Positions 26,869 through 35,222 of a stretch of DNA of 64,000 bases are shown here, piece by piece. The notes under the pieces were generated by a model. The model saw only the letters and a list, made by a program, of their open reading frames with translations. It searched no databases and was not told the origin of the DNA. This DNA is from Chondrinema litorale (GTDB lineage Bacteria; Bacteroidota; Bacteroidia; Cytophagales; Flammeovirgaceae). The position numbers were made by a program, and so were the translations under genes. How positions within the stretch are numbered: position 1 is the stretch's first letter; each line of letters starts with the position of its first letter. The stretch covers positions 22,052 to 86,051 of the forward strand of contig NZ_CP111065.1 in assembly GCF_026250525.1 (NCBI RefSeq), written 5' to 3'.

Positions 26869-27789
26869 ATGGCAAATCTAATTAAAAACACGAATTCTTC
26901 GGGTATCTGTGTTCCTAAAGTTAATTGGCATAGGATCAAAATAGGCTTGATACTAGTTTCTTTATTATTGCTTTTAATTTCTATTTCAAGTTATGATTCA
27001 TCACTTGACCAAGATAATGTACAAGAAAAAATCATTACTGAAATAAGTCTGGAAGTAAAACATAATAACCCTTCTATTCAAACACTTAGAAAGGGATTTT
27101 TAAAGGAAAAGAATCGAATAGTTCTACAGTATTTGAATCAGTATGGAGTTGGTAGAGTAGATCAATTAGCTATACAAGAGAAAAAAGATTTACACAGAAG
27201 TATAAGCTTATTATTTAAGCAAAAAGTTTTAGGTGAAATAGATATAGAATCTCATGTATATCAGTATTTCACTGATACAATGGATTTAAACAAGCTTGAA
27301 ACAGCTTTAATGGAGCAAGCAACTTACAACATTCCTGCATCTATTAAATTAGCTCAATCGGCTTTAGAAACGGGGTATGGTAGTAGAATTATTAATAATA
27401 ATTACTTTGGTATTAAAGATAAAACTGGTAATGTTGAAAAGAGTACTACAACAGAATATTACACTTTGAAAGAAGTGAAGAAATACTCTCATAAGATTCT
27501 TAGTAAGCAGCTAATTAAGAAAAATGGAAGATCATACTATAAGTGTCTTGTAAAAGATAGTTTTGAAAAATATGATAGTCCTTGGTTCTCTTTTAGGGCT
27601 CATTCCAGATATCTAACTTCTAATAAAAGATATGCTCCATTATTTGTTGGAGGTAAAAAATTTGATGCTTGGGCTGATAAGATCGGTTCTGAAAAATCAG
27701 GTGGTGTAGGTTATGCTACTTCTCTAGAATATGGAGAATTACTTAAAGCTATAATTCAAAGATACAATTTGGATTTATTAGACTTTTAG
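26869..27789 (+). CDS. Glucosaminidase-type cell-wall hydrolase (GH73/FlgJ-like)
   Basis: A 306-residue protein with an N-terminal membrane anchor (about residues 24-44) and a C-terminal GH73-like domain. The catalytic-Glu region is LAQSALETGYGSRI (Glu near 167), followed by NNYFGIK, FRAHSRYL and the KIGSEKSGGVGYATS-type tail typical of mannosyl-glycoprotein endo-beta-N-acetylglucosaminidases. It would cut peptidoglycan. On a conjugative element it probably opens the wall for the secretion channel, in place of a VirB1-type transglycosylase. It is followed 4 bp later by an HTH gene. Confidence 0.82.
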   Translation: MANLIKNTNSSGICVPKVNWHRIKIGLILVSLLLLLISISSYDSSLDQDNVQEKIITEISLEVKHNNPSIQTLRKGFLKEKNRIVLQYLNQYGVGRVDQLAIQEKKDLHRSISLLFKQKVLGEIDIESHVYQYFTDTMDLNKLETALMEQATYNIPASIKLAQSALETGYGSRIINNNYFGIKDKTGNVEKSTTTEYYTLKEVKKYSHKILSKQLIKKNGRSYYKCLVKDSFEKYDSPWFSFRAHSRYLTSNKRYAPLFVGGKKFDAWADKIGSEKSGGVGYATSLEYGELLKAIIQRYNLDLLDF

Positions 27790-27793
27790 TAAA

Positions 27794-28123
27794 ATGATAG
27801 GTACCAAAATAAGAGATAAGGCAAATGAAGTCTTAGGTAAAAGGTATCGTAAACTACTCTCTGAAAAGCTAAATCTTTCTGAAAGAACTATAACAAACAT
27901 ATTTAATTCAGAAGATATAAGTGTGAAGAGGTTAGAGCAAATTTGTAGCTGTTTGGGTTGCTCTGTATGCTACTTTTTCTTAGATCAAGAAAAAGATATT
28001 ATCAAGTTTCATCAAGACAAAGAAGAAAAATACAGAGAGTATTTACTAGAGTTAAAAGAGAAAGTTAATGATAACTTAAGTGGGGCAATTAGCAGTTTTT
28101 TGAAAGGAATAGATAATGTGTAA
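27794..28123 (+). CDS. Small HTH regulator, paralogue of the 727-1146 gene
   Basis: A 109-residue protein with an N-terminal HTH (KLNLSERTITNIFNSEDISV) and a helical tail. It shares the GKxYRxxLxEK and SERxIxxIFN features with the regulator at 727-1146. It starts 4 bp after the glucosaminidase gene, so the two form an operon. It may tie wall-hydrolase expression to transfer control. A good terminator follows. Confidence 0.68.
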   Translation: MIGTKIRDKANEVLGKRYRKLLSEKLNLSERTITNIFNSEDISVKRLEQICSCLGCSVCYFFLDQEKDIIKFHQDKEEKYREYLLELKEKVNDNLSGAISSFLKGIDNV

Positions 28124-28210
28124 AGAGTAGTTCTTAACACTAATTAAGCATAGTAAGCAGGAGAAGTTAAAATTGTATAAATGAAATTGTTTTTTTGTTT
28201 TGTAGCTAAA

Positions 28211-28238
28211 AAAGAGGCTTTTTAAGCCTCTTTTTTTT
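28211..28238 (+). terminator. Terminator after the HTH gene
   Basis: AAAGAGGCTT and AAGCCTCTTT form a 10-bp stem with a short loop, followed by a run of T. It probably ends the glucosaminidase-HTH operon. Confidence 0.85.
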
Positions 28239-28348
28239 ATGATTACTTTTTTTAATACCTAAAATAGATTAATATTGGGTGCATTTCACTAATATTAGTA
28301 AGCATACTCATTAATTTATTTATTGGTCTCAGAAATGGGTTCAAAACC

Positions 28349-28477
28349 CTGTACTTTCAGTACAGAACTTTAGTACTGCGAAAAAATATAGACAGTATAA
28401 AGTTAAAAATTAAATTGATATTATTTCAAACAAAGGACTTTAAGTCCTCTATTAAACCTCTGTACTTTCAGTGCAGA
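28349..28477. repeat. Pair of palindromic repeats CTGTACTTTCAGTRCAGA
   Basis: CTGTACTTTCAGTACAGA (28349-28366) and CTGTACTTTCAGTGCAGA (28460-28477) differ at one base and each can form a small hairpin. A further hairpin AGGACTT-T-AAGTCCT lies between them. They fill the intergenic region before the metalloprotease gene. REP-like elements, attenuator structures or binding sites are possible. Confidence 0.55.
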
Positions 28478-28577
28478 GTGGTTTAGTGGAATAATTCGCC
28501 AATTTTTGCCTATACCAAATAGTGTTATTTGGGAGGTATTCATATTTAAATTACACATTAGAATCAATCAATTTAAC

Positions 28578-30380
28578 ATGAAAAAAACATCACTATTTTT
28601 ACTATTAATTATACAATTACTACTGCAATCGATTAGTTATTCTCAAAGCTCAAATCCATCCTATGCAATTCAAAAAATTCAGGATTTTGAAAAAGATAAA
28701 TTATCTATCAACAAACTCAATACTTATTTAAAGCTTCAAAAATCATCTAGATTCAAAAATGTAAGTTTAATAGAAGTTAGTAATATCACTGAACTCATAA
28801 AAAATGATGAAGTTATAATTGATTTGTTTGGAGAAACTAGGATAAATACAAAACGTTTGATTTATCAGAATGAAGAAGATTTTATTTGGGAGGGTGAATT
28901 TTCTAATAAAGGAAAAATATCTTTATTTAAAGAAAATGGAAGGATTTATGGTCAGATAAGAAAAAAAAATAAAGTATTTGATATTCAATACCTTGAAGAT
29001 GGGGTAGCCACATTAATTGAATATGATATGAATAAACTCAATCAATTGCAATGTGCTACAGAAGAAAAATTGACTTCGCAATCTTTAAAAAATAATTCCA
29101 ATAAAGCTAACACACGGACAGCAGATGATAATATTAGACCTACTGTAGATGTTCTTTGTCTTTATACACCTGCGGCATTAGCAACAGGATTAAGTGTAAC
29201 GGATGTAGTTAATACTGCCAAAAATCAGTGGCTCAGTTCTCAAATAAATAGTAATGTTCATCCACTGATTCGTATTGCAGGTTATGAAGAGTTAAATTTT
29301 ATAGAAAATTATGGAGGTAATGATATTGGTCAAGATGCAACTGAATTAAGTAATAATGTGACAGCACAACAATTAAGAGATCAATATCAAGCAGACTTAG
29401 TCATTCTATTAACAGATGGTAATTATCCCGGAGTTGGTGGAGTGGTAGATGAAATAGGACCTAATGAAGATCATGCTTATGGAGTTGTTCAGATACTTAC
29501 AGCCACATCTACATATACATGGATACATGAATTAGCACATCTTTTTGGTGCTCGGCATCAAAATGATCCAGCAGTTGGAGAAGCTCATGGTTATGGATGG
29601 TCTACAGGAACTCTTGCTTGGATAAACAGATATGGTACTATTATGCATACTTATGAAAGTAGTAGAGAAAGATTGTTGTACTTTTCTAATCCTGATATAA
29701 CATATGAAGGAGAAGTTACAGGTATTGATAATACAAACTTTAATACAAAAGTGATTAATACAAATGGATGGGATTTAGCTGACTTTAGATATATTCCTTC
29801 AAATATGACAACTATGATATATGGACCTGGATTAGCAGATAGTGGAGATAACTTAAGCTTTAGCTGTAATATTTATAATGGTCAAAGTCCATTTAGTTAT
29901 ACTTGGGCAGTAGGACGTACTACTGTAGGAACATCAAATACACTTAGCTATACTATGCCAACTGATCAAGATTTAAATTTGAGATTATCAGTAACAGGAG
30001 GAGATGGACAAACTGCAAGTGCTACTTATTTTGTAAGAAACTCTTATGAGGATGGAGGTAATTGTACAGTATGTCCAGATAGTTTAGGATATGATATTTT
30101 TTATGATGACATAGATGTTGATAATATTGAAAGGGATCTTTTGTATCCAAATCCATCATCCAATTTAGTTCGATTGAAATTAACAGATCAACAATCCTCA
30201 TTTAATGTTTTACAAATTATTGACTTAAGTGGTTCTATTAAATTTGAAACACAATTAAGTGAAGGTAATTATGATGATCAATTTATTGAATTAAACCTAG
30301 ATGAATTGAAGCCGTCTATTTATTTTATTAAGCTAATAGGTCAAACTAATTCTCATTCTTTTAAATTCATCAAAAAATAA
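28578..30380 (+). CDS. Secreted metzincin metalloprotease with type IX secretion tail
   Basis: A protein of 600 residues from the ATG at 28578, which begins a clear signal peptide (MKKTSLFLLLIIQLLLQSIS); the longer reading from 28506 lacks one. After a propeptide-like N-terminus comes a reprolysin-like zinc protease domain with HELAHLFGARH (HExxHxxGxxH) near residue 317 and a Met-turn candidate GTIMHTY. An Ig-like beta-domain follows, then a C-terminal sorting domain (NPSSNLVRLKL ... KPSIYFIKL) as in type IX secretion cargo. It would be exported across the outer membrane. A lipoprotein gene follows 6 bp later. Confidence 0.82.
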   Translation: MKKTSLFLLLIIQLLLQSISYSQSSNPSYAIQKIQDFEKDKLSINKLNTYLKLQKSSRFKNVSLIEVSNITELIKNDEVIIDLFGETRINTKRLIYQNEEDFIWEGEFSNKGKISLFKENGRIYGQIRKKNKVFDIQYLEDGVATLIEYDMNKLNQLQCATEEKLTSQSLKNNSNKANTRTADDNIRPTVDVLCLYTPAALATGLSVTDVVNTAKNQWLSSQINSNVHPLIRIAGYEELNFIENYGGNDIGQDATELSNNVTAQQLRDQYQADLVILLTDGNYPGVGGVVDEIGPNEDHAYGVVQILTATSTYTWIHELAHLFGARHQNDPAVGEAHGYGWSTGTLAWINRYGTIMHTYESSRERLLYFSNPDITYEGEVTGIDNTNFNTKVINTNGWDLADFRYIPSNMTTMIYGPGLADSGDNLSFSCNIYNGQSPFSYTWAVGRTTVGTSNTLSYTMPTDQDLNLRLSVTGGDGQTASATYFVRNSYEDGGNCTVCPDSLGYDIFYDDIDVDNIERDLLYPNPSSNLVRLKLTDQQSSFNVLQIIDLSGSIKFETQLSEGNYDDQFIELNLDELKPSIYFIKLIGQTNSHSFKFIKK

Positions 30381-30386
30381 TGGCGA

Positions 30387-30932
30387 ATGTCCAAGTTTAG
30401 AATATTTGTTTTATTGACTGTATTGATTTTGGGTTGTAGTGAAGAAGATAGTCTTATACCTGAAGTTTATACAGGTAAAGTTACTGCATTAAAAAATGGA
30501 GAATCATGGGAATCTTTAGCTTATTTTGATTCGTTGGAACATATTCCAAATAGATATATTTTAAAGGCTCATGTTTACAATGAAAACTCATTTTGGAGAG
30601 AAACATTTGATATAAGGAAGTTAAAAGCATCATATGAAATTCAACCTATAATATCATATGAAACAAGTGAACCGGAAAAGGTTTCTTCTCATTATAATAC
30701 TATGATTGATGATGGTGATGTAGTTGGAGATATTTATAGTTTAGATACAACAATTACTAATCATTATTTTCAAATCACAGATTATGATGCTAGTAAGCAG
30801 GAAATAACAGGCGTTTTTCAAGTATCATTTATCCTTACAAGAGATGATGGAGAGGGAGAAACCCCACCTCAAAAACTAGAGTTTACAGATGGTAAGTTCA
30901 CTGTAAAGGTGAATAACGATTGGTTTGAATAA
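30387..30932 (+). CDS. Small lipoprotein paired with the metalloprotease
   Basis: A 181-residue protein with a lipoprotein signal (IFVLLTVLILGC, Cys near residue 17) and a beta-rich remainder of no recognised family. It follows the metalloprotease gene by 6 bp and shares its terminator, so the two are an operon. It may act as a surface anchor, inhibitor or immunity partner of the protease; this is inferred from position. Confidence 0.6.
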   Translation: MSKFRIFVLLTVLILGCSEEDSLIPEVYTGKVTALKNGESWESLAYFDSLEHIPNRYILKAHVYNENSFWRETFDIRKLKASYEIQPIISYETSEPEKVSSHYNTMIDDGDVVGDIYSLDTTITNHYFQITDYDASKQEITGVFQVSFILTRDDGEGETPPQKLEFTDGKFTVKVNNDWFE

Positions 30933-30935
30933 GGT

Positions 30936-30978
30936 AAAAATCCATATCTAATTTTTGATTTATTAGATATGGATTTTT
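30936..30978 (+). terminator. Strong stem-loop terminator
   Basis: AAAAATCCATATCTAAT and ATTAGATATGGATTTTT form a perfect 17-bp stem ending in T residues, straight after the lipoprotein gene. Confidence 0.85.
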
Positions 30979-31086
30979 AGGTTTAACTTGTAAAGCAGTG
31001 TTTTATTTGCTATATAAAAATACCTGATTAAGGGTATTTATTTAATTTGAAATGATTATTATTTTAATAAATAAAAATCATATTCA

Positions 31087-31998
31087 ATGAAATTTTATAT
31101 AATACTTATTTTTAAGATACTATTATCATATAGTGTATTAGCACAAAACACTAGTGTAAGAGGTAGAGGTGTTTATATAATCAAATTAAAACATAAGCCA
31201 TATTTTAATCAGAAAGATTATGTTGATATAAATCTACCTGCAGGAGCTCAGCTAACATTTGATCTACCAGATGGACAAAGAGGTACAATTACTTTATGTT
31301 CAGATACAACTATTCGAAAGGTAAAGGAAGAAAAAGTTTTTATTGATAATTATGTGAGAACTAATTATTTGGGAAATAAGTATTACGCCATTGATATTAA
31401 ACATGGAGATGATAAGCCTAACCTATTAATCATTAATCCTTGGACATGGAAAGACAATGAACAAATTAGACCAGCATTAGTAGATGATAAAACTAATATA
31501 GAAGATTTAAACACTAAACATTTTATAGATATTAAGCCTAATGAAAAAGTGAGCATATGGTATAACAAATGGGATTATGGTGCTTTAACAATACCTTTTG
31601 CAATTCGAAAAGCCTTAAATGATACTACTAAACTCACTGTAACAACAAATCTTAGTGCTGCTGTTCACATACGAAGAAGTTGGAATTACCAATCTTATAA
31701 AAATAGAAGAATAAAGGCAAAAATGAGTACCAAAGGGGCTTCATTTGGTGCTGTTTTAGGTTTTAGCCAAATAGGACTTACACCAAAAAACACGGATCTT
31801 GATGAAGACCCTTTAACAACAGAGGAAGATGGTTTGTCTATATTTACAGGACCATCTTTAGCTTTTAATTTATTTGGAGCTCAATTAGCTATAATATATG
31901 CATGGGATATAGGTATTGGTGAAGACTCCAAAAAGTGGAATTATCATAAAAAAGCTTTTTGGGGATTTGGTGTTGGAATTGAATTAGGGGCATTTTAA
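31087..31998 (+). CDS. Secreted protein, possible outer-membrane barrel, unknown function
   Basis: A 303-residue protein with a signal peptide (FYIILIFKILLSYSVLAQ). The first two thirds look beta-rich without recognised motifs. The last 90 residues contain glycine-rich amphipathic strands (SFGAVLGFSQIGL, LSIFTGPSLAFNLFGAQLAI, FWGFGVGIELGAF) ending in Phe, which suggests membrane strands. No family is recognised, and neighbours give no functional hint. Confidence 0.55.
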   Translation: MKFYIILIFKILLSYSVLAQNTSVRGRGVYIIKLKHKPYFNQKDYVDINLPAGAQLTFDLPDGQRGTITLCSDTTIRKVKEEKVFIDNYVRTNYLGNKYYAIDIKHGDDKPNLLIINPWTWKDNEQIRPALVDDKTNIEDLNTKHFIDIKPNEKVSIWYNKWDYGALTIPFAIRKALNDTTKLTVTTNLSAAVHIRRSWNYQSYKNRRIKAKMSTKGASFGAVLGFSQIGLTPKNTDLDEDPLTTEEDGLSIFTGPSLAFNLFGAQLAIIYAWDIGIGEDSKKWNYHKKAFWGFGVGIELGAF

Positions 31999-32349
31999 GA
32001 TTATAATTATAAACACCGAATGCCCACTTTGGTATTATGTATCTTTGTTCTCTTCTTCTTGATCAAATACATCTAATCGTTCTTTACTGTTGTAATATTA
32101 TAAATGCATTAATTGCTAATATTACAACCCCTGCATAATTTTTTCTGTGTTGTCTGCTAACATAGTTCCTATTTAAATTCTAAATCAATAGAAGTAATTA
32201 TAAAAATATACACAATAGCTTCAAATGAAATTAAAAATAGGTGTAATAACTTGATATTTTCAAGTTGAATAATAATTTTTTTTACTCAAAATTTTGTATT
32301 ATTATTCATTATCAAAGTTAAATATATTTTTTAATCATATTAAAAATAA
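31999..32349. other. Gene-free AT-rich region with one inverted repeat
   Basis: This 351-bp stretch has no convincing gene. It contains a perfect inverted repeat, TTGTAATATT (32090-32099) and AATATTACAA (32118-32127). A short minus-strand open stretch across the repeat gives a hydrophobic peptide that could be a remnant of an older gene, but it is too short to identify. Confidence 0.4.
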
Positions 32350-32937
32350 ATGAAAAGTTTATATTTCAAAGAAAAGCAGATTGTTTCTTCCTATTTGGTT
32401 AGAAGAGGATTAATTGATATACATGATGTAAGTACAAAAAAATATGAGGAAGTATTTAATAACCTACTAAACAAAACGAACTCAAAAAATGGAAAGGAAT
32501 TATTGGATACTATAGAGAAGGGAAGAATAAATCTTCAAGTTCTTGTTCATTTACAAGATAAAGGAGATTTACTTTTCAGAGAATTACAGTTTGCAGGCAC
32601 TAGGGGGGAGAGAGCTCGGTTAGAAGGTTTTAGTATAGCTATAAAACCAAATACTATTGATGGTTTAGGGCTTAAGTATATGGCTCATATAGAACATATT
32701 GGTGATCGTAGTTGGGAGATAGATCCAACCTTTGTAGGAACTAGAGGTAAAGGACTTCGTTTAGAGGGGTTTGCAATTGACGTAACAGGTGCTAATGCAA
32801 GCCAATATGTAATTTATTATAGAGCTCATGTTCAAGATTTTGGCGATTCTAAATGGTATAAAAATGGTGAGTTTTGTGGAACCAGAGGAGAATATAGAAG
32901 AATTGAAGGCATAGAAGTTAGTTTAGAACGAAAATAA
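32350..32937 (+). CDS. Protein with three ChW-like repeats
   Basis: A 195-residue protein without signal peptide. After a helical N-terminus (about 1-65) there are three repeats of about 45 residues of the form (V/A)H(L/I/V)(Q/E)xxGD...xGTRG...R(L/I)EG, starting near residues 66, 109 and 156. They match the pattern of clostridial hydrophobic W (ChW) repeats, but with Asp after the Gly where the classic repeat has Trp. ChW repeats are mostly known from Firmicutes extracellular proteins, so a cytoplasmic-looking three-repeat version here is unusual. Function unknown. Confidence 0.65.
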   Translation: MKSLYFKEKQIVSSYLVRRGLIDIHDVSTKKYEEVFNNLLNKTNSKNGKELLDTIEKGRINLQVLVHLQDKGDLLFRELQFAGTRGERARLEGFSIAIKPNTIDGLGLKYMAHIEHIGDRSWEIDPTFVGTRGKGLRLEGFAIDVTGANASQYVIYYRAHVQDFGDSKWYKNGEFCGTRGEYRRIEGIEVSLERK

Positions 32938-33086
32938 CATTTCTAATGTGAGTTTATTTATAAGTGATACTACCCAAAGTAGATTTTTAAAAACTATTAG
33001 TTTTTATTAGACTTGAAACTCATCCTATATTCCTGTATATTTATGAATAACTAACACAGTACAATAGTGCTGTAAATAAATATTTT

Positions 33087-33104
33087 TAAAGTTGTTTTTA
33101 TTAT
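33087..33104 (+). promoter_or_regulatory. TAAAGTTG promoter-like motif, copy 5 (topB)
   Basis: TAAAGTTGTTTTTATTAT, the same 18 bases as copies 1 and 2, placed 14 bp between TAAAGTTG and the topB ATG. It links topB expression to the tra genes. Confidence 0.5.
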
Positions 33105-33108
33105 ACAG

Positions 33109-35028
33109 ATGAAAGTAATTCTAGCTGAAAAGCCTTCAGTGGCTCGTGATATTGCTCAAGTATTGGGAGCATCACAAAAAAAAGATTCCTATTTAGAAGG
33201 AAATAATTATCAAGTAACATGGGCATTTGGTCATCTTGTTCAATTAGTAAATGCCAAACAATATGGATATCATAAATGGGAGTTAGAAACATTACCAATA
33301 CTCCCAAAGAAATTTCAACTCCAATTGAATGAGAATGCAGGAGCTAAGAAGCAATTTAAAGTAATTAAAGAATTGTTTCAACAAGCTGATGAACTGATTG
33401 TAGCAACTGATGCAGGAAGAGAAGGAGAGTTGATTTTTAGATATATATATCAACTATCAGGAGTTAAGAAACCTTTCAAAAGATTGTGGATTAGTTCTCT
33501 AACTACAAAAGCTATAAAAATTGGTTTTAATAATTTAAAAGATGGTAGTTTATATGATAATCTATATCATTCTGCTGTATCTCGAAGTGAAGCGGATTGG
33601 CTATTAGGTATCAACGCAACTATAGCATTTACACTTTCATCAAAGAGTAAAAGTGTATTGTCATTGGGTAGAGTACAAACACCAGTTTTAAAAATGATAT
33701 GTGAGCGATTTTTAGAACATGAAAACTTTAAACCAATTGATTATTATGTTCCAGAAATACATTTAAATAAAGGCAGTATAACTTTCAAAGCATCTTACAA
33801 TGGTGATAGAATCTTTAATAAAGATCAGGCTAATAAAATTATTGAGGAAGTAGGGGTTGATGTTAAATGTACTAAATCGGAAACGAAACCAAAAATTGAA
33901 AATCAGCCTTTACTATACGATTTAACAACATTACAAGCATCTTGTAATAGGCTATATGGTTTTTCTGCTCACAATACTTTGCAAATCCTTCAAAAGTTGT
34001 ATGAGAAAAAATGGATAACTTATCCTCGTACAGACTCTAGATATATTACAGATGATTTATATGACAGGATGCCAGTTTTATTTAATAAAATAAAAAGAAA
34101 TGGTAGCTTTAGTGAGTTCATTGATAAGATTAATTTCAGTGAACTTCCAACAATATCTGTCAATAATAATAAAGTGTCAGATCATCATGCGATCTTACCA
34201 ACAGGAGAGCAATATGGTTCATTAAATAATGATGAATCAAAAATTTATGATATGATTGTGAAGCGTGCAATTGCTTCATTTTCTCCAAAGTGTAAAAAGA
34301 AAATTACAACATATATTTTCAATGAAATATTTACCTCTTCTGGTTCAGTTATTAAAGAGTTTGGATGGAGACTAGTAGAGCAGGAGCAGATAAAAGAAAG
34401 TGATGTTCAAGATTTACCTATCATTGATAAAGACGAGGAAATTAAGGTTATTGATAAGTTATTTAAATCGACACAAACTAAGCCCAAGTCCATCCATTCA
34501 GAATCTTCTTTGTTAAAATTGATGGAGACAGCAGGTAAAGAAGTAGAAGATAAAGAGTTGGCTGAATCTATTAAAGAAAACGGAATAGGTACACCAGCTA
34601 CAAGAGCATCTATAATAGAAACTTTAATAAAGAGGACTTACATAGTTCGAAATGGGAAAAAGCTGATACCAACAGAGCTAGGGTTATCAGTATATGATCA
34701 AATTAAGGATTTAAAAATTGCTAGTCCAGAGCTAACAGGGTATTGGGAATATAAGCTCAATAAAATGGCTAAAGGTGATTATGCAAGAGAGCTGTTTTTA
34801 AAGGAAATAAAAGATTATACTTCTTCTACTGTGGAAGCATTAAGAGAAGCAGGAAATGCTTTGAATATCCCTGAAACACATCTTAAATGTCCAAAATGTA
34901 ACTCAGGTTCTATCATAGAAAATAAAAAGGGCTATGGATGCAGCAAATATAAAGAGGGATGTGGTTTTGTAATATGGAAAACTATTGCAGGGAAAAATTG
35001 TCAGAGTCTAATATTAGACAACTTGTAA
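33109..35028 (+). CDS. topB: DNA topoisomerase III (type IA), frameshifted near its end
   Basis: A type IA topoisomerase that would resolve DNA intermediates during replication or transfer. The TOPRIM domain starts MKVILAEKPSVARDI and continues with VATDAGREGELI (near residue 101-112). The active-site Tyr is in WITYPRTDSRY near 310. A C-terminal zinc-ribbon stretch has Cys pairs (LKCPKCNSGS, YGCSKYKEGCGF). After IWKTIAGK the frame runs into a premature stop at 35028, while the family tail continues in the -1 frame. The main catalytic domains are intact, so the product may still be active. Confidence 0.88.
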   Translation: MKVILAEKPSVARDIAQVLGASQKKDSYLEGNNYQVTWAFGHLVQLVNAKQYGYHKWELETLPILPKKFQLQLNENAGAKKQFKVIKELFQQADELIVATDAGREGELIFRYIYQLSGVKKPFKRLWISSLTTKAIKIGFNNLKDGSLYDNLYHSAVSRSEADWLLGINATIAFTLSSKSKSVLSLGRVQTPVLKMICERFLEHENFKPIDYYVPEIHLNKGSITFKASYNGDRIFNKDQANKIIEEVGVDVKCTKSETKPKIENQPLLYDLTTLQASCNRLYGFSAHNTLQILQKLYEKKWITYPRTDSRYITDDLYDRMPVLFNKIKRNGSFSEFIDKINFSELPTISVNNNKVSDHHAILPTGEQYGSLNNDESKIYDMIVKRAIASFSPKCKKKITTYIFNEIFTSSGSVIKEFGWRLVEQEQIKESDVQDLPIIDKDEEIKVIDKLFKSTQTKPKSIHSESSLLKLMETAGKEVEDKELAESIKENGIGTPATRASIIETLIKRTYIVRNGKKLIPTELGLSVYDQIKDLKIASPELTGYWEYKLNKMAKGDYARELFLKEIKDYTSSTVEALREAGNALNIPETHLKCPKCNSGSIIENKKGYGCSKYKEGCGFVIWKTIAGKNCQSLILDNL

Positions 35029-35168
35029 ATAAGGGTAAAACTAATGAATTGAAAGGGTTTGTTTCAAGGTCTGGTAATAAGTTTAATGCCAGTCTTTATA
35101 TGAAAGATGATTTTACAATTGGATTTGCTTTTGGTGAAAGGGAAAAAGTAGTAGGTGAGAATAATTGA
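34959..35168 (+). pseudogene. topB: Out-of-frame C-terminal tail of topB
   Basis: In the -1 frame the sequence reads LSESNIRQLVNKGKTNELKG then FVSRSGNKFNASL, the usual topoisomerase III C-terminal repeat. Joining it to KTIAGK needs one extra base in the A run at 34993-34997 (five A, six expected). The cause may be a true mutation, a read error in the homopolymer, or ribosomal slippage. The segment from about 34993 is the real continuation; the ORF's own upstream Met is not meaningful. Confidence 0.75.
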
Positions 35169-35222
35169 AAGTAATCTTCTACAGCATTCTAATAATCATT
35201 TTTAACCTATAACTTTTAAGTT

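Noticed and set aside
32090..32127. Inverted repeat as an insertion-sequence end
   Set aside because: No transposase and no matching second terminal repeat were found nearby.
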